From Liquidambar formosana (Eukaryota; Streptophyta; Magnoliopsida; Saxifragales; Altingiaceae), in contig CM077826.1 of NCBI GenBank assembly GCA_039720395.1, positions 33,414,810-33,478,809 of the forward strand: a stretch of 64,000 bases of DNA, written 5' to 3'. Numbering within the stretch: position 1 is the first letter of the stretch; each line of letters begins with the position of its first letter. The position numbers and the translations under genes were made by a program. This document shows, in pieces, positions 48,696 to 64,000 of this stretch. The notes beneath the pieces were generated by a model. That model was not told the origin of the DNA and made no database searches. It saw nothing but the letters and a program-made list of their open reading frames with translations.

Positions 48696-50215
48696 TCAGA
48701 TTATAGCACCTGAACGGTTGGATGACTTTGGTAGACTAATGACTCCTCTATCAAAGAGGTCTTGGATCTCATGATTTAATCTTGGGCAATGATCAGTGCT
48801 ATGCCCTTTGCCTTGGTAGAAGTCACAATACTCATTTTCCTTAAACCGATGAGGTAGAGGATTAGGTAATGGTGTCGGGTTAAGCAGTTCAAGTAGACCC
48901 TTTACTTTCAACTTCTCAAAAACATGGCTTAGTGGCATATGAAGCTTAGTAAATTGACGAGGCCCTTTATCTGATTGGATGGCTAGGAAGAGATGTTGTT
49001 GACCTCAGTGGACTTTGCATTGGTTGTAGAGCGACGAAAACGAAGTTATTCCTCATCATTAATTGTCCCATTAGTGATGGCATCTTTTACTAGGTTCCAG
49101 TTCCAATTAAATTGAAGTTTGGAAAATAATGAGTAAATAGGTGCTTGTGGTACACTGGTAAAAGGTTTTTTACAACCATTTGGATTTGCTCCTCTTTATT
49201 AGGTCTTACAGTCATTTGGGTGCCTTAAGTCTCCACCTAGTGATGAAAGCAGAGAAGGTCTCATTTTGTTCTTGTTTAGTGGTCTCTAAATCCCTACAGG
49301 TAACATCAACCTCAGTGTTGTACTTGTAATGATTGGAGAATTTTATACAAACATCTTCCCAAGATCGGGTTCAAGATTCATCCAACGATAAAAACCAATG
49401 GACAGCTGATCCAGATAAAGACTTATGAAACATTTGGGCCAAAAGCTCATCTGTGGCTCCTTTTGGGTGCATAGCCCTGGTATACATTTTCAGATGGGTT
49501 TTAGGGTAGCCTGTACCATCAAACATTTCAAGTTCTAGCATTTCTAACTGGGTTGGTATACTGGCTTAAAGGAAAAGAGACAAGGTATGGATATCAATCA
49601 AATCATCTGACTTGCGAATATTCTTGAGCGTTTTCTCCATGGCTTCAATTCTGGAAGCTAGCACTTTCTGATCCTTGGGCATGGGCAAATTAGGTTTAGG
49701 GGTGGCAACATATGGTTCCAAGATGACATTGGGTCAATCATCTAGGTTAATGGGGTAATTCTAGGTATTCTGAGGCACGACTTGGGTATTTTGTGGTGGA
49801 GCTTAGGTAGTCTGTGGAATGGTTTGGGTGTTTTGAGGTGGAGCTTGGGTAGTTTGCGGAATGGTTTGGGTATTTTGAGGTGGAGTTTAGGTATTTTATG
49901 GAATAGGTCGGGCAAGTCTGTGGAATGGGTTGGGCATTTTGTGGAATAGGTTGGGCATTTTGTGGAATGGGTTGGGTATGGATTACTTATTCCTGAACTG
50001 CTTCCTGAGCCATCCTTATTGCCTCATCAGATTTCAGAGATACTTGTTGCAACAAAGTCATCATCTCATGTAAGAGCTTGTTAACATTTCAGGTGGGACC
50101 ACTTCCTCAGAAGAGGTTGATGTAGGTACTGATGAGTTTATTTCTGATATAACTTCAACTAAATGGTTTACTCTAACTAGTCTTCTTGTATGATCTCGAA
50201 TCCAAGCCAGACCCC
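48696..50215 (-). pseudogene. Decayed gag of the inner element
   Basis: Read on the minus strand: an N-terminal part with the LLQQVSLKSDEAIRMAQEA stretch, a low-complexity P/Q/N/T repeat (49740-49975, QNTQ and PPQNTQ-like units), the gag domain with MFDGTGYPKTHLKMYTRAM, SGSAVHWFLSL and RDLETTKQEQNETFSAF, then an ORF 48696-48938 with a knuckle-like YCDFYQGKGHSTDHC where the usual first His is Tyr. Stop codons and frameshifts occur throughout. Related to, but clearly diverged from, the outer element's gag. Confidence 0.8.
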
Positions 50216-51275
50216 TGACAAGAACATATTTTCTTTTAGGCTCAATCCAAATTTTATTTTAAATCAAGGCCTATGACTGCTCCAAATCTGATGGAGTTGA
50301 CTCTAAGTACCATACCCCTAGTTGAACACTCTATTTTGACTGAATTCCATAGGACGAAAGATCGGGACGATACACATGGGACCAACTAATCATAAGTACT
50401 TAGACGAACAGCACAATGGTATCTCGCAAGTACCATTAATACATTGTAACTAGGTTTGACATAGCATACCCCTAGTTACACATAACATCCTAAAAACAAG
50501 GGTGAGTTGACATACCGAGGTTGTAGGACTGATCAACCCTACTTTCCTAGGTGGACAACACAACAGAATACCATGGACACATAGGCAAAGGTTAGATCTA
50601 AACTTAACATACCCCTAGTTGGATGGTCATCCTTTAAGGGTAGAAAGACATACTAAGGACATGGAAACAAATGACCCTAAGTTGTAATGCGAGGATCAAT
50701 CACAAACAATTAGGCAGCATAACGACCCAACGGATTCTCAATCAAAGAACCGTAACCATTTTGATATGTATGAGGTTTAACACAACATGACCTTAGTTAG
50801 ACAACCCATCCGTTAGTACGCTTTTTGGGGCATTGGGTGGGTGGACATACTAGGGTCATTAGGTCGGGTTATACCTTGTTCATTCAATCACATAACATGT
50901 ATAGCAGTGAGCAGCATAATAGCATGGCTTTGACATTACAGCAAAGTGAGCCAAATATGTGTCCCTATTCTATATGAAATTGGGTGGGTGAAAGGTTCCC
51001 CAATTGTTAGAGAGGTTTTATACCTAGCCACATGTGAATAAAGGAATTCGCGTGGGTCTAGCGGCATGAGCTACTCATATGATATACCTGAACGGCGAAT
51101 CGTTCGGTACGAGGCAATTGGAGTTGATAGCTACACCATCAAAGGTCCAGTGTAGCCGATCGTTGGCAAGGATACATCGATGCAAGTATGCAATGCAAAA
51201 AAGTGATAGTGATCAATTTAATTAACAATGAAATTGATTAAGCCCAACAAATAGATTAGAGTTTAGCCCTCAATA

Positions 51276-51296
51276 TCCCCAATAGAGTCGACAAAC
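51276..51296 (-). promoter_or_regulatory. Primer-binding site of the inner element
   Basis: On the minus strand, directly after the 5' LTR end GGCGTCCACA, lies GTTTGTCGACTCTATTGGGG. It aligns with the outer element's TGGCGACTCCGCTGGGGA with a few substitutions and fixes the element's direction. Confidence 0.7.
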
Positions 51297-53316
51297 TGTG
51301 GACGCCAAAAATCGACTCGGGGGGGAATCGAGTTTCTCTTTCCACTTTTAAAAGGGGTTTTCAAAAGGCAAAGGAGTCGCCACCTCATTTTTAGGGTACG
51401 AGGAAACCACTAAAATGTTTGTTTTATAAAAAACAAATTTGACTCCATTAATGGAAAATAGGCAAGTCTTGAACCAAAAATGAGGGTTCGGGGGCTAGGT
51501 TACGAAATGGGAAGGTTCTGAGCCACGGCCCATAAGCACCCATTTCGCTCGATAAATCGGTCTCATTTATTGATTGGGCTTAATTAATTTCAACCATGTA
51601 ATAACTAAAAATTAAGAAAATTAAAAGATAAAAACTAAGCTAAGTTGGACTTGGGCTCAAGTGAGCGGCCTACGTACTTCTGACGAAGATCAAAGTCCAC
51701 GTAATTCGAACAATCATGTTGGGGGAAAGAGTTTCACTCCTCATAGGACTCTATTAGATACCAATCAATAATCAAACACTTTATTTTGAAAAACAACTCA
51801 CTTTGAAACAAACAACTTTAGCTTAGAAACTTGTTTGATTTTGGATCAAAACTCTAATAAAATCCTATGAATAATAAAACTCATGGGAGCATGCATCATC
51901 ACATAAACAATTACATCATGGCAATGGAATTTAGAGACTATACCTGATAAAACTGAGGCAAAGTTCTGTTTACAACCTCAGGGTTTTTGAGTCGAAAATT
52001 GGGTAGAGTTTTGATGCTTTCCAAGCTTTAAGATGGCCTCAAAGGAGGGAGTCGCAAGTCGGGTAGAGCTTCCGTGCCTTCAAGCTCTAGAATGGGTTAC
52101 AAGCTAGAGGGTACCAATAGGAACGTTCCCCACTAACTATTGAGCCCAAGCTCTTCTTCAGAATGAGTCTCAAGTGAAAGGATACTAATAGGAACGTTCA
52201 CCCTACACTCAAGAACTCAAGCTCTTCATTTGCTTAGGAAAATTCTACTAAGACTTGGTGAAGAATGAATGAAGGGAGGACCCCTATTTATAGTGAAAAG
52301 TAGGTGGAATGAATGGTCAAAATTAGATCTAGCTAGGAATGATCCAAGGGCTCTAAAATACTCTCAAGAGCTGGTTCCTATCTCAAACACTTCAAAAATC
52401 CGGAGGAAATTCGAGTTTGGGCGAAAAAAAGAGTCTATAGAAGTCAAGATAAAGCAAAACACCGTCAAAGGCTAATGGGCACCCTTGGTGGCTGTTTGGC
52501 ACCTTGGGTGGCCATTTAGCCCTCCATAGGTGGCCGTTTGGCCTTCCTTGGTGGCTATATGGCCACCAGTAGCCTTTTTAGTGCACTTTGGTGCATGTTT
52601 ATCCCTTTATGCTATGTATTTTGTTCATTTTAAGTCCAAATTCATTGATTTTGGTCTTAAAACAACTATGGATCAATTCTATATTCAAAACCTGATTAAA
52701 AAAATCCTAATTGAGCTGCATTGGGTCAATTAATCAAGAGTTAAGCCCATATGGCTCATAGAGATCAATTAAGGCTTACCGGGATAATATTAAGGTTTGA
52801 ACCCTAATGGAATCCTAGTTGCAATCAAACTCCCCCAAAAATAATTCCAAGCATTAATACACCTTAATTAATACTCAATTGATATTAATGGAGCATTAAT
52901 TGAACTCAATTGGATAAAATTAAGAACAATTATAAGAAGGATCGACGAATGGAGTCAAACCGAGCCTACTTGCACCATCCTTAAGCAAATCATCTCCAAA
53001 TTTAATCAAATTTTAAATCAAGGCTATTCATGATATCCTAAGGTCATTAGGATCATCTTGAGATGAATTTGATGAGAATTGGATATCAAATAAAAATTAT
53101 GCAAGTGAAATGACATAAATGCCCTCCAAGTCGCAAAAGTTCTTATTAGCTATCAAGACTTAACCAAATCGAATCCCGGAAGATACCATGGACTCTTTTG
53201 GATGTATAGAGCTTAACTAAAAATATTTAGTGCCAAAATGATGCAATTCTCTACATGTGATAATGCTCCTAAGGTGGAAAGGTGTGGAATTAGAGGGTGA
53301 AAATGGGGTGTCTACA
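51297..53316 (-). repeat. 5' LTR of the inner element (right copy)
   Basis: 2020 bp. The minus-strand TATA box is CTATAAATAG (+ 52284-52293). It has four units of the GGTGGC-type minisatellite at about 52487-52568, against three in the left LTR, which explains part of the length difference. Confidence 0.9.
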
Positions 53317-53532
53317 CTGAGTGCCCCATTGTTTTGCATGAACTATGATAGGTCTGATCTCCACAAAGTACGTAGGAAGTTAGGCAAAGCCTAATCCAAC
53401 CCCCATGCATGCATTTGCATTCATTGCATGTGCACTTTTGGTTTAGGAAAGTCAGTCGGTTTAAAATGGTTTGTCTTCTAGTCTTCCGATTCCAATCACT
53501 TTGTGAATGAAACAGAAAGAAGGGACAATTTT

Positions 53533-55014
53533 TGACACCCAATTTTGTACTGCTTGACATTTTGGACCACCTTTAAAACCAATGATGAAGGGCAACAGTA
53601 GATGAACTACCACAAGCGAGCCTGAAAGACCTATGCGGGCACAACACAGCTTTTTGATACCTTTTGATACCCTATGATCGTACGAGCATGTTTCATGCAC
53701 GTACGTGCATCTTCCATGCACGTACGATCATGCCCTTTATTTTCCAACATAGCTTTTTGATAACTTTTGATACCCATGACCGTACAAACATAGTTCATGC
53801 ACGTACGTGCATCTCCCATGCACATACGATCATGACTTTTATTTTGAATTTTCAACATTTCCCCCCAAATCATTTCTTACCTTGTGGAGACCCTATGTTG
53901 ACAGCTATTGGATGGCCACTGAGAAACCCTAATGAACCTCGAATTAAACCCTAATCCTTGCCTATATATACCCCACTTTCACCCAAGAGAAGGGATCCAA
54001 CTTTTGCACCCAGCCTCCACCCCAAAAGATCCGAAAACTCATAATTGTGATTGCAGCAAGTTCGGAAGGCGAGTTTGTGGAGTAATTGCAGTTGCTCGTA
54101 CCTGAGGGTAACGATTTTCAATCCTTCATTCCATTTCCTTGTGATTTAGCATGATTATTAATTATATGAAATGTGCATAACATCTTTCGCATCCCTTTCA
54201 TTTAATGGTTGGCATTTTAATTTATTTAAACATTTATTCATCCCTCGCATATGATATTTGATATTCCAAACATTGCTTCAGCATAAAGGATAAGAAGAAT
54301 CATGCAATCGTATCCATCCATCAATTCTGGTATTCAACTCGCATGATTTAGGCTGTGTACACGAATACTATTTATTATATGTACATCCTCATCAATATTT
54401 ACCATCATTTCTTTATCACTTAGATTTGGATCATTCTTATCATCTCTGAATCATATTTGGGTTAATTTCTTGTATATATTTGAGTTATGGATTTGTTCAA
54501 GCAGAACATAGTAAGTGTTAGGCTGATTTATGGGGCGTGTATGTACGTACATATGATATGCACGTACGTGCATGAGCCACGTTTTGTAGACTAATCCTTG
54601 TTTTGCAGGCTGTGTAAGTATGATTCGACTCTATTAAATGCTTTTGTTTTCTGTGTACATATTTATTTCTCTCGTTTTACTTTGATTTCATACCTATTTG
54701 TCATTGTGTGCCATCGATTAAATTAAATCATTGAATTGCTTGAATACGGTTGAGCCTAATTAAGTAATTTTCAATTAAAGCCAATAAATATATGTGGGGG
54801 CCGGCTTCGACTGGGCGTAGATGGGTGCTTAACACCTTCCCATCCGCGTGCCCTAACTCCAAACCCGAACAATCTCTAGTTATGGCAAGTTAGACCTTTC
54901 CAAAGGATCAATTGGTTCCCGAAGTCAAATCGGGTGGCGACTCCCTCTCTGCCCTAATCACTCGTGGTTAGTGGCGTACTCCCCAAGTTGGCATGGACGA
55001 GGACACGTCACTCA
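53533..55014 (+). repeat. 3' LTR of the outer element
   Basis: Begins TGACACCC, ends GTCACTCA. TATA box at 53963-53970. Palindrome ATGCACGTACGTGCAT at 53695-53710, 53797-53812 and 54558-54573. Confidence 0.9.
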
Positions 55015-55956
55015 TACGTGCTTATTCGGGATTCTTATAATGTGGATTAGTAGTGTATATACATAGGAGGAATATGTATTAATTTAATTTTAATTTGGGG
55101 CAATGACCATTTGACATGTAATAATTAAAGGTTGTAAATTTTAATAATCTATAGTTTGTTGGACGTGGAATATGATGACAGAAATGATACCATGTATAGT
55201 GATACAATTGGGTGAGGTAGAGTTTGGATATTTAGGACTTGACCCTTCCAATATAAAGACCAACCCCCCCCCCCCCATTAAAGAAAAAAAAAAAAAAACA
55301 TTAATTGGGCTAGTATCCCGACACTTGGGTCAAGTGGGTTTTAAGTCGGGTAAAGTTTGTTTATTTGTTTATTTTTAATTTTATTTTTAATGAGCACGAA
55401 ACTAAAATAATGAAAGAACCTGAGCATGGCTAAAGTTATGGACCTTCTAGTCTTAAGCTTGAGGTTAAATTGATAAATCAAAGATATGATTGAACTTGTC
55501 TTACCGCATAAACAATTTGGAACAAACTTCTTTTCAAATCGAGCTCAAATAATTCAACTGTTTAAAAAAATTAGAAAGACCATTGAGCCAAGTAATAATC
55601 TTCTTTTCTTACTCATTCTTACTCATTCATCTTAAGAATGGATTCAAATGAATCTCTTTCCTAATTTGATGTCTAAGTCAAGCTTGAATAATTCGCCTCA
55701 GAGTCCTAATCAATCAATCAACGCATAACCATCGCAGCATGTGCATACGTAATGGTGTCAAAAACAAAATTTACCAAACCGGCAAACCACGTCGTTGTCG
55801 GTACTGTTTCACCAAAGATTTGATAAAAAAGAAAAGAAAACAACGTCGTTTCAGTTCTAGAAAACAGAGGACCAACCCCCTACGCATAAGTGCAAAAAGT
55901 CCGGCTTCGATTGGATCAAAGCGCGAGGAGTGTGGTGTGTGTGTTGATATCATGAT
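55015..55956. other. Spacer upstream of the casein kinase gene, likely promoter
   Basis: No gene seen. It has a C run next to an A run (55264-55300). No clear TATA box. The transcription start is probably within or just before the CT-rich leader that follows. Confidence 0.4.
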
Positions 55957-55961
55957 GCCTC

Positions 55962-55993
<32 letters not shown>

Positions 55994-56110
55994 TCTCCTC
56001 CTCCTCCTCCTCCTTCTCCTTCTCCTTCTCCTCTCTCTCTTCTTCATTTTCTCTCTGTATATCTGAATATCTATATATCTCTCTGCTCCCAAAGCCTCCA
56101 TTAAACTAAA
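55957..56110 (+). promoter_or_regulatory. Pyrimidine-rich leader region of the casein kinase gene
   Basis: A (CT)n run from about 55957, then CTC/CTT triplet runs (55996-56035) and further CT tracts, 300-450 bases before the start codon. CT-rich leaders near start sites are common in plants. The extent of the UTR is inferred. Confidence 0.5.
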
Positions 56111-56411
56111 CTTCTCGGTTGAGAAATCTCAATCCCCACCACCCCCCCCCCCCCCCTAATTTTTTTTTTCCCCCATCCATTTTCACCTCCCAATCTCTCT
56201 TTTCCTCAGAGCCACGGGCCCATGCCCTTCTGCTGGACCCGGAATTTTTTCTGCCGTTGATTTCTGATCGTGGAGGACGGCGATTCGATCAAGAAATTAA
56301 ACTGTTCTTTTTCTTACAAAAAAAAAAATATATATATATTTTTTGGTTAGTTAGGTTTCGAATTAGTGGGTAGGGTTTGGTTTTTGATCGTTGATTTTTT
56401 TGAGGATTTTG

Positions 56412-62185
<5,774 letters not shown>

Positions 62186-62454
62186 GTTTGAACTTTCTTG
62201 TTTACTATGTAGTTCTTATATATTATTGAGTTGCAAGCTATGAGGCATGGATACTTCAATCCCTCTGGTTATCCCATATCGTATACTCCTTGGATACTTG
62301 GAGATACATATTGGATACATCTTATTCGAATCTGAAAAAAGAGTATAAATTTTATTTACAGATACTTAGAGTATACTTGGGGATACTTAGTTGATATGTG
62401 GAGAATGAATGGGAGATACTGGGAGGACACATGGTTTGGAAGTGGGAATCTTCT

Positions 62455-62772
62455 ATGAAGGGTCCTGCTCCTGCTTCCAAACCACGATTCTACGCTCTCG
62501 AGTTGGAACCTTGCAACTTGCAAGAACCTCAATTCTCTCTTGAGAATCTCGCTAAAATCATGCACTCTCTCTCTCTTTCTTTCTCTCTCTCTCTCTCTAG
62601 TAGTGACTTTTCAAGAAGAAGAAACTCTTCACACTTTTTTTTGGGTTAAAAAAAAAAAATTCCTTAATAATTCAAACCAACAATAAAATTTTGCTAGAAT
62701 TTTCTCTATAATTTCATCCGACAAATTATCATATCGTGGTAACATTATATATATATATATATATATATATAT
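62455..62772 (-). repeat. Inverted copy of the intron-2 repeat, in CKL intron 10
   Basis: The minus strand reads ATATGATAATTTGTCGGATG, AAATTATAGAGAAAATTC, then GCGAGATTCTCAAGAG and GAATCGTGGTTTGGAAGCAG, aligning with 57740-58051. A (CT)n run and an A run are inserted within it. Confidence 0.7.
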
Positions 62773-62773
62773 A

Positions 62774-63675
62774 CTAGTATGAACCCGCGCGATGCGCGGA
62801 AATCACAAATGAATATGAAGATAACAAATAATTTAGTGATCCAGAGCTTAGGCCAACATGTTTTTATGTATGGTTCATCACTTTGCATCCCTACTTATAA
62901 AGCAGTGTGTGTCCATCTTTCTATTAGTTGCCTTGAATAGTTAGGGGTTGTTACCTATACCCAACTTCTTTATATCTCCCCCAAAAAGAAAAAAAATAAA
63001 AAATCGGACAACCTAATTAATTGAAGACAAAATCTAGAAGAGTATAAATCGAATCAAGAAATTACTGGAAAAAATATTTAATTTTTGATTGAATATGTTG
63101 TCAAATACGCTTGAAAACTGACCAAATAAAACATTGCTTATTTATAACAAACCAAGCACTCAAGATTCTCCTTTTACATGTCCTGGCAAAAGTGTTATGA
63201 ACTTATTTTGATAACTAATACAAAAATTACTTTACAGGATCACATGATTACTCATTGCTTATCCTATAACTAACTGGTTATTTAAAAAATTAGTAATAGA
63301 AAACCCATACTAAATAATAAAAGAGGATAAGAAAAAGGTAGAGGGAGAAGGAAGGTGTACGGGGAAAAAAAAAAAAAAGAAAAAAAAAATGAAAGAAGAA
63401 GGGAGGAGGAGGAGGTGCTCCGTTGTGTGTGGAGGGAGAGGGGGGGGGGGAGAGAGAAAAGAAAGAAAAAAAAATAGAGAGGGAGGGATAGGGAAAAAGT
63501 AGAGGAAGTGGGAAGGTTGTAAGGTTGGGGGAGGGAAGAAAAAGTAAAGGAAGTAGCTGACATCATTTGTGGGGCCAAGGATGAGGAGAGGAATGGATTT
63601 TGGAGGGAAGACTTATTAGAAAGATACATCAGTAAAAGATGAGGTCAGCAAAAAAACTCTTAATTATAGTATAGA
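62774..63675 (-). mobile_element. Non-autonomous Helitron in CKL intron 10, 902 bp
   Basis: The minus strand starts TCTATACTATAATTAAGAG (+ end 63675) and ends CTAG (+ 62774-62777). Seven bases before the end is the hairpin CCGCGC-ATC-GCGCGG (62785-62799). Flanking A and T fit AT insertion. The interior is non-coding, with AG/CT-rich low-complexity at 63340-63540. Confidence 0.85.
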
Positions 63676-63711
63676 TATAGATATATAGATATATATATAG
63701 TGGCAGTCAGG

Positions 63712-63828
63712 TTAGCACGTGTTGATAGAAGTTATATCAGTACCATGCATTGGCCCAATGTACCTTGTACCCATCAATGCACAAGTACAACCCCCAATGC
63801 TGTTGCTGATATAAGTTATATCGACACA
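63712..63828. repeat. Palindromic dispersed repeat, copy 4 (shortened)
   Basis: Ends TTGATAGAAGTTATATCAGT and GATATAAGTTATATCGACACA, 36 bases beyond the Helitron 5' end. The interior lacks part of the GGGGTTGTACCCC segment seen in other copies. Confidence 0.6.
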
Positions 63829-64000
63829 TCCTCACTTGACCGCCATCCTATATATGTGTATATATATATATATATATATTCCACAAATGCTTCCTACACG
63901 TTCCAAATCTTTGAGTCTTCTATGTCCCTCCCCTGCCCTCGACCTAGGCCCCACTCTTGCTTTGTGCTTCTATGATACATGGTAAATATAATAGAGGTTG
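63829..64000. other. Intronic sequence to the window end, no exon seen
   Basis: Probably still intron 10 of the casein kinase gene. A (TA)n tract lies at 63853-63880. Confidence 0.4.

Larger units (their letters stand above)
42514..53316 (-). mobile_element. Inner gag-only LTR retrotransposon with 5-bp target duplication
   Basis: LTRs 42514-44519 and 51297-53316 both run TGTGGACGCC (TGTGGACGCT in the left copy) to GTGTCTACA on the + strand. CTGAG occurs immediately before (42509-42513) and after (53317-53321). Orientation is minus: the PBS-like CGACTCTATTGGGGATA adjoins the right LTR, gag lies on the minus strand, the LTR TATA box is on the minus strand, and a purine-rich AATGAGGGGTATC adjoins the left LTR. 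The internal 6.8 kb shows gag, conserved hairpin blocks and a minisatellite but no pol motif. Non-autonomous, gag-only type. Confidence 0.9.
36919..55014 (+). mobile_element. Outer gag-only LTR retrotransposon, split by the inner element
   Basis: LTRs at 36919-38379 and 53533-55014 are direct repeats beginning TGACACCCAATTTTGTAC. Internal parts are 38380-42513 and 53317-53532, which rejoin once the inner element (42514-53316) and one copy of CTGAG are removed. Order: LTR, PBS, decayed gag, conserved hairpin block, 67-bp tandem repeats, purine-rich tract (GAAAGAAGGGACAATT before 53533), LTR. No protease, reverse transcriptase or integrase motif was found in about 4.3 kb, so it is non-autonomous. 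The gag zinc-knuckle form, PBS type and 3' tandem repeats suggest the Tat/Ogre group (inference). No clear target duplication: GCTAT before, TACGT after. Confidence 0.85.

Noticed and set aside
36914..55019. Target duplication for the outer LTR element
   Set aside because: GCTAT before and TACGT after do not match. A GCTTAT shortly after the right LTR is tempting but would need a shifted LTR end unsupported by the LTR alignment.
55739..56373. ORFs through the CT-rich leader giving Ser/Leu/Pro or Arg/Glu runs
   Set aside because: Products of simple sequence repeats in a probable 5'UTR.
63282..63629. Minus-strand ORF rich in Ser, Leu and Phe near the window end
   Set aside because: It lies inside the non-autonomous Helitron and is produced by AG-rich low-complexity sequence.

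Overview
The window looks like a plant nuclear genome, most likely a eudicot. It is AT-rich, genes have GT-AG introns, coding density is low, and two conserved plant genes lie in a sea of transposable elements of typical plant classes (SINEs, MITEs, Helitrons, Ty1/copia and Ty3/gypsy LTR elements). No organelle, bacterial, rRNA or tRNA gene was recognised. I did not identify the species.

Layout. 1-3.6 kb: the last two exons of an unidentified gene (2695-3430, + strand), with a SINE upstream (934-1048) and a SINE in its last intron. 3.6-18.1 kb: intergenic and repeat-rich. It holds a diverged local duplication (about 3955-4735 and 8045-8670), a third SINE, a Mutator-type MITE with an exact 9-bp target duplication (6107-6530), a cluster of foldback elements (9.0-10.3 kb), a 224-bp Helitron and a Stowaway MITE. 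18.15-25.5 kb: a complete P4-type ATPase (phospholipid flippase, ALA4-ALA7 group), ten coding exons and 1226 residues, with a TATA box, a pyrimidine-rich leader, a probable 5'UTR intron and a Helitron in coding intron 7. 25.5-36.9 kb: a LINE remnant, foldback elements, a probable solo gypsy LTR carrying an array of 16-bp palindromes, a second gypsy-type LTR, and a decayed copia gag fragment with short LTRs inserted in it.

36.9-55.0 kb is a nested pair of LTR retrotransposons. The outer one (+ strand, LTRs 36919-38379 and 53533-55014) is split by an inner one (- strand, LTRs 42514-44519 and 51297-53316) bounded by the exact 5-bp target duplication CTGAG. Each has LTRs, a related primer-binding site, a decayed gag and tandem repeats upstream of the 3' LTR. 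Neither shows protease, reverse transcriptase or integrase. They resemble gag-only, non-autonomous members of the Ty3/gypsy Tat/Ogre group. Both carry a conserved potential hairpin block, and the inner one carries a minisatellite of about 33 hairpin-forming units.

55.0-64.0 kb: the 5' part of a casein kinase 1-like gene (ten coding exons, 56412-62185, + strand). Its remaining exons lie beyond the window. Its introns hold an hAT-type MITE, a Stowaway MITE, a 902-bp Helitron and two inverted copies of one unclassified repeat flanking exons 3-10.

The two complete or partial genes show no functional link to each other. The unusual content is in the mobile elements and in the structures they place inside introns and LTRs.
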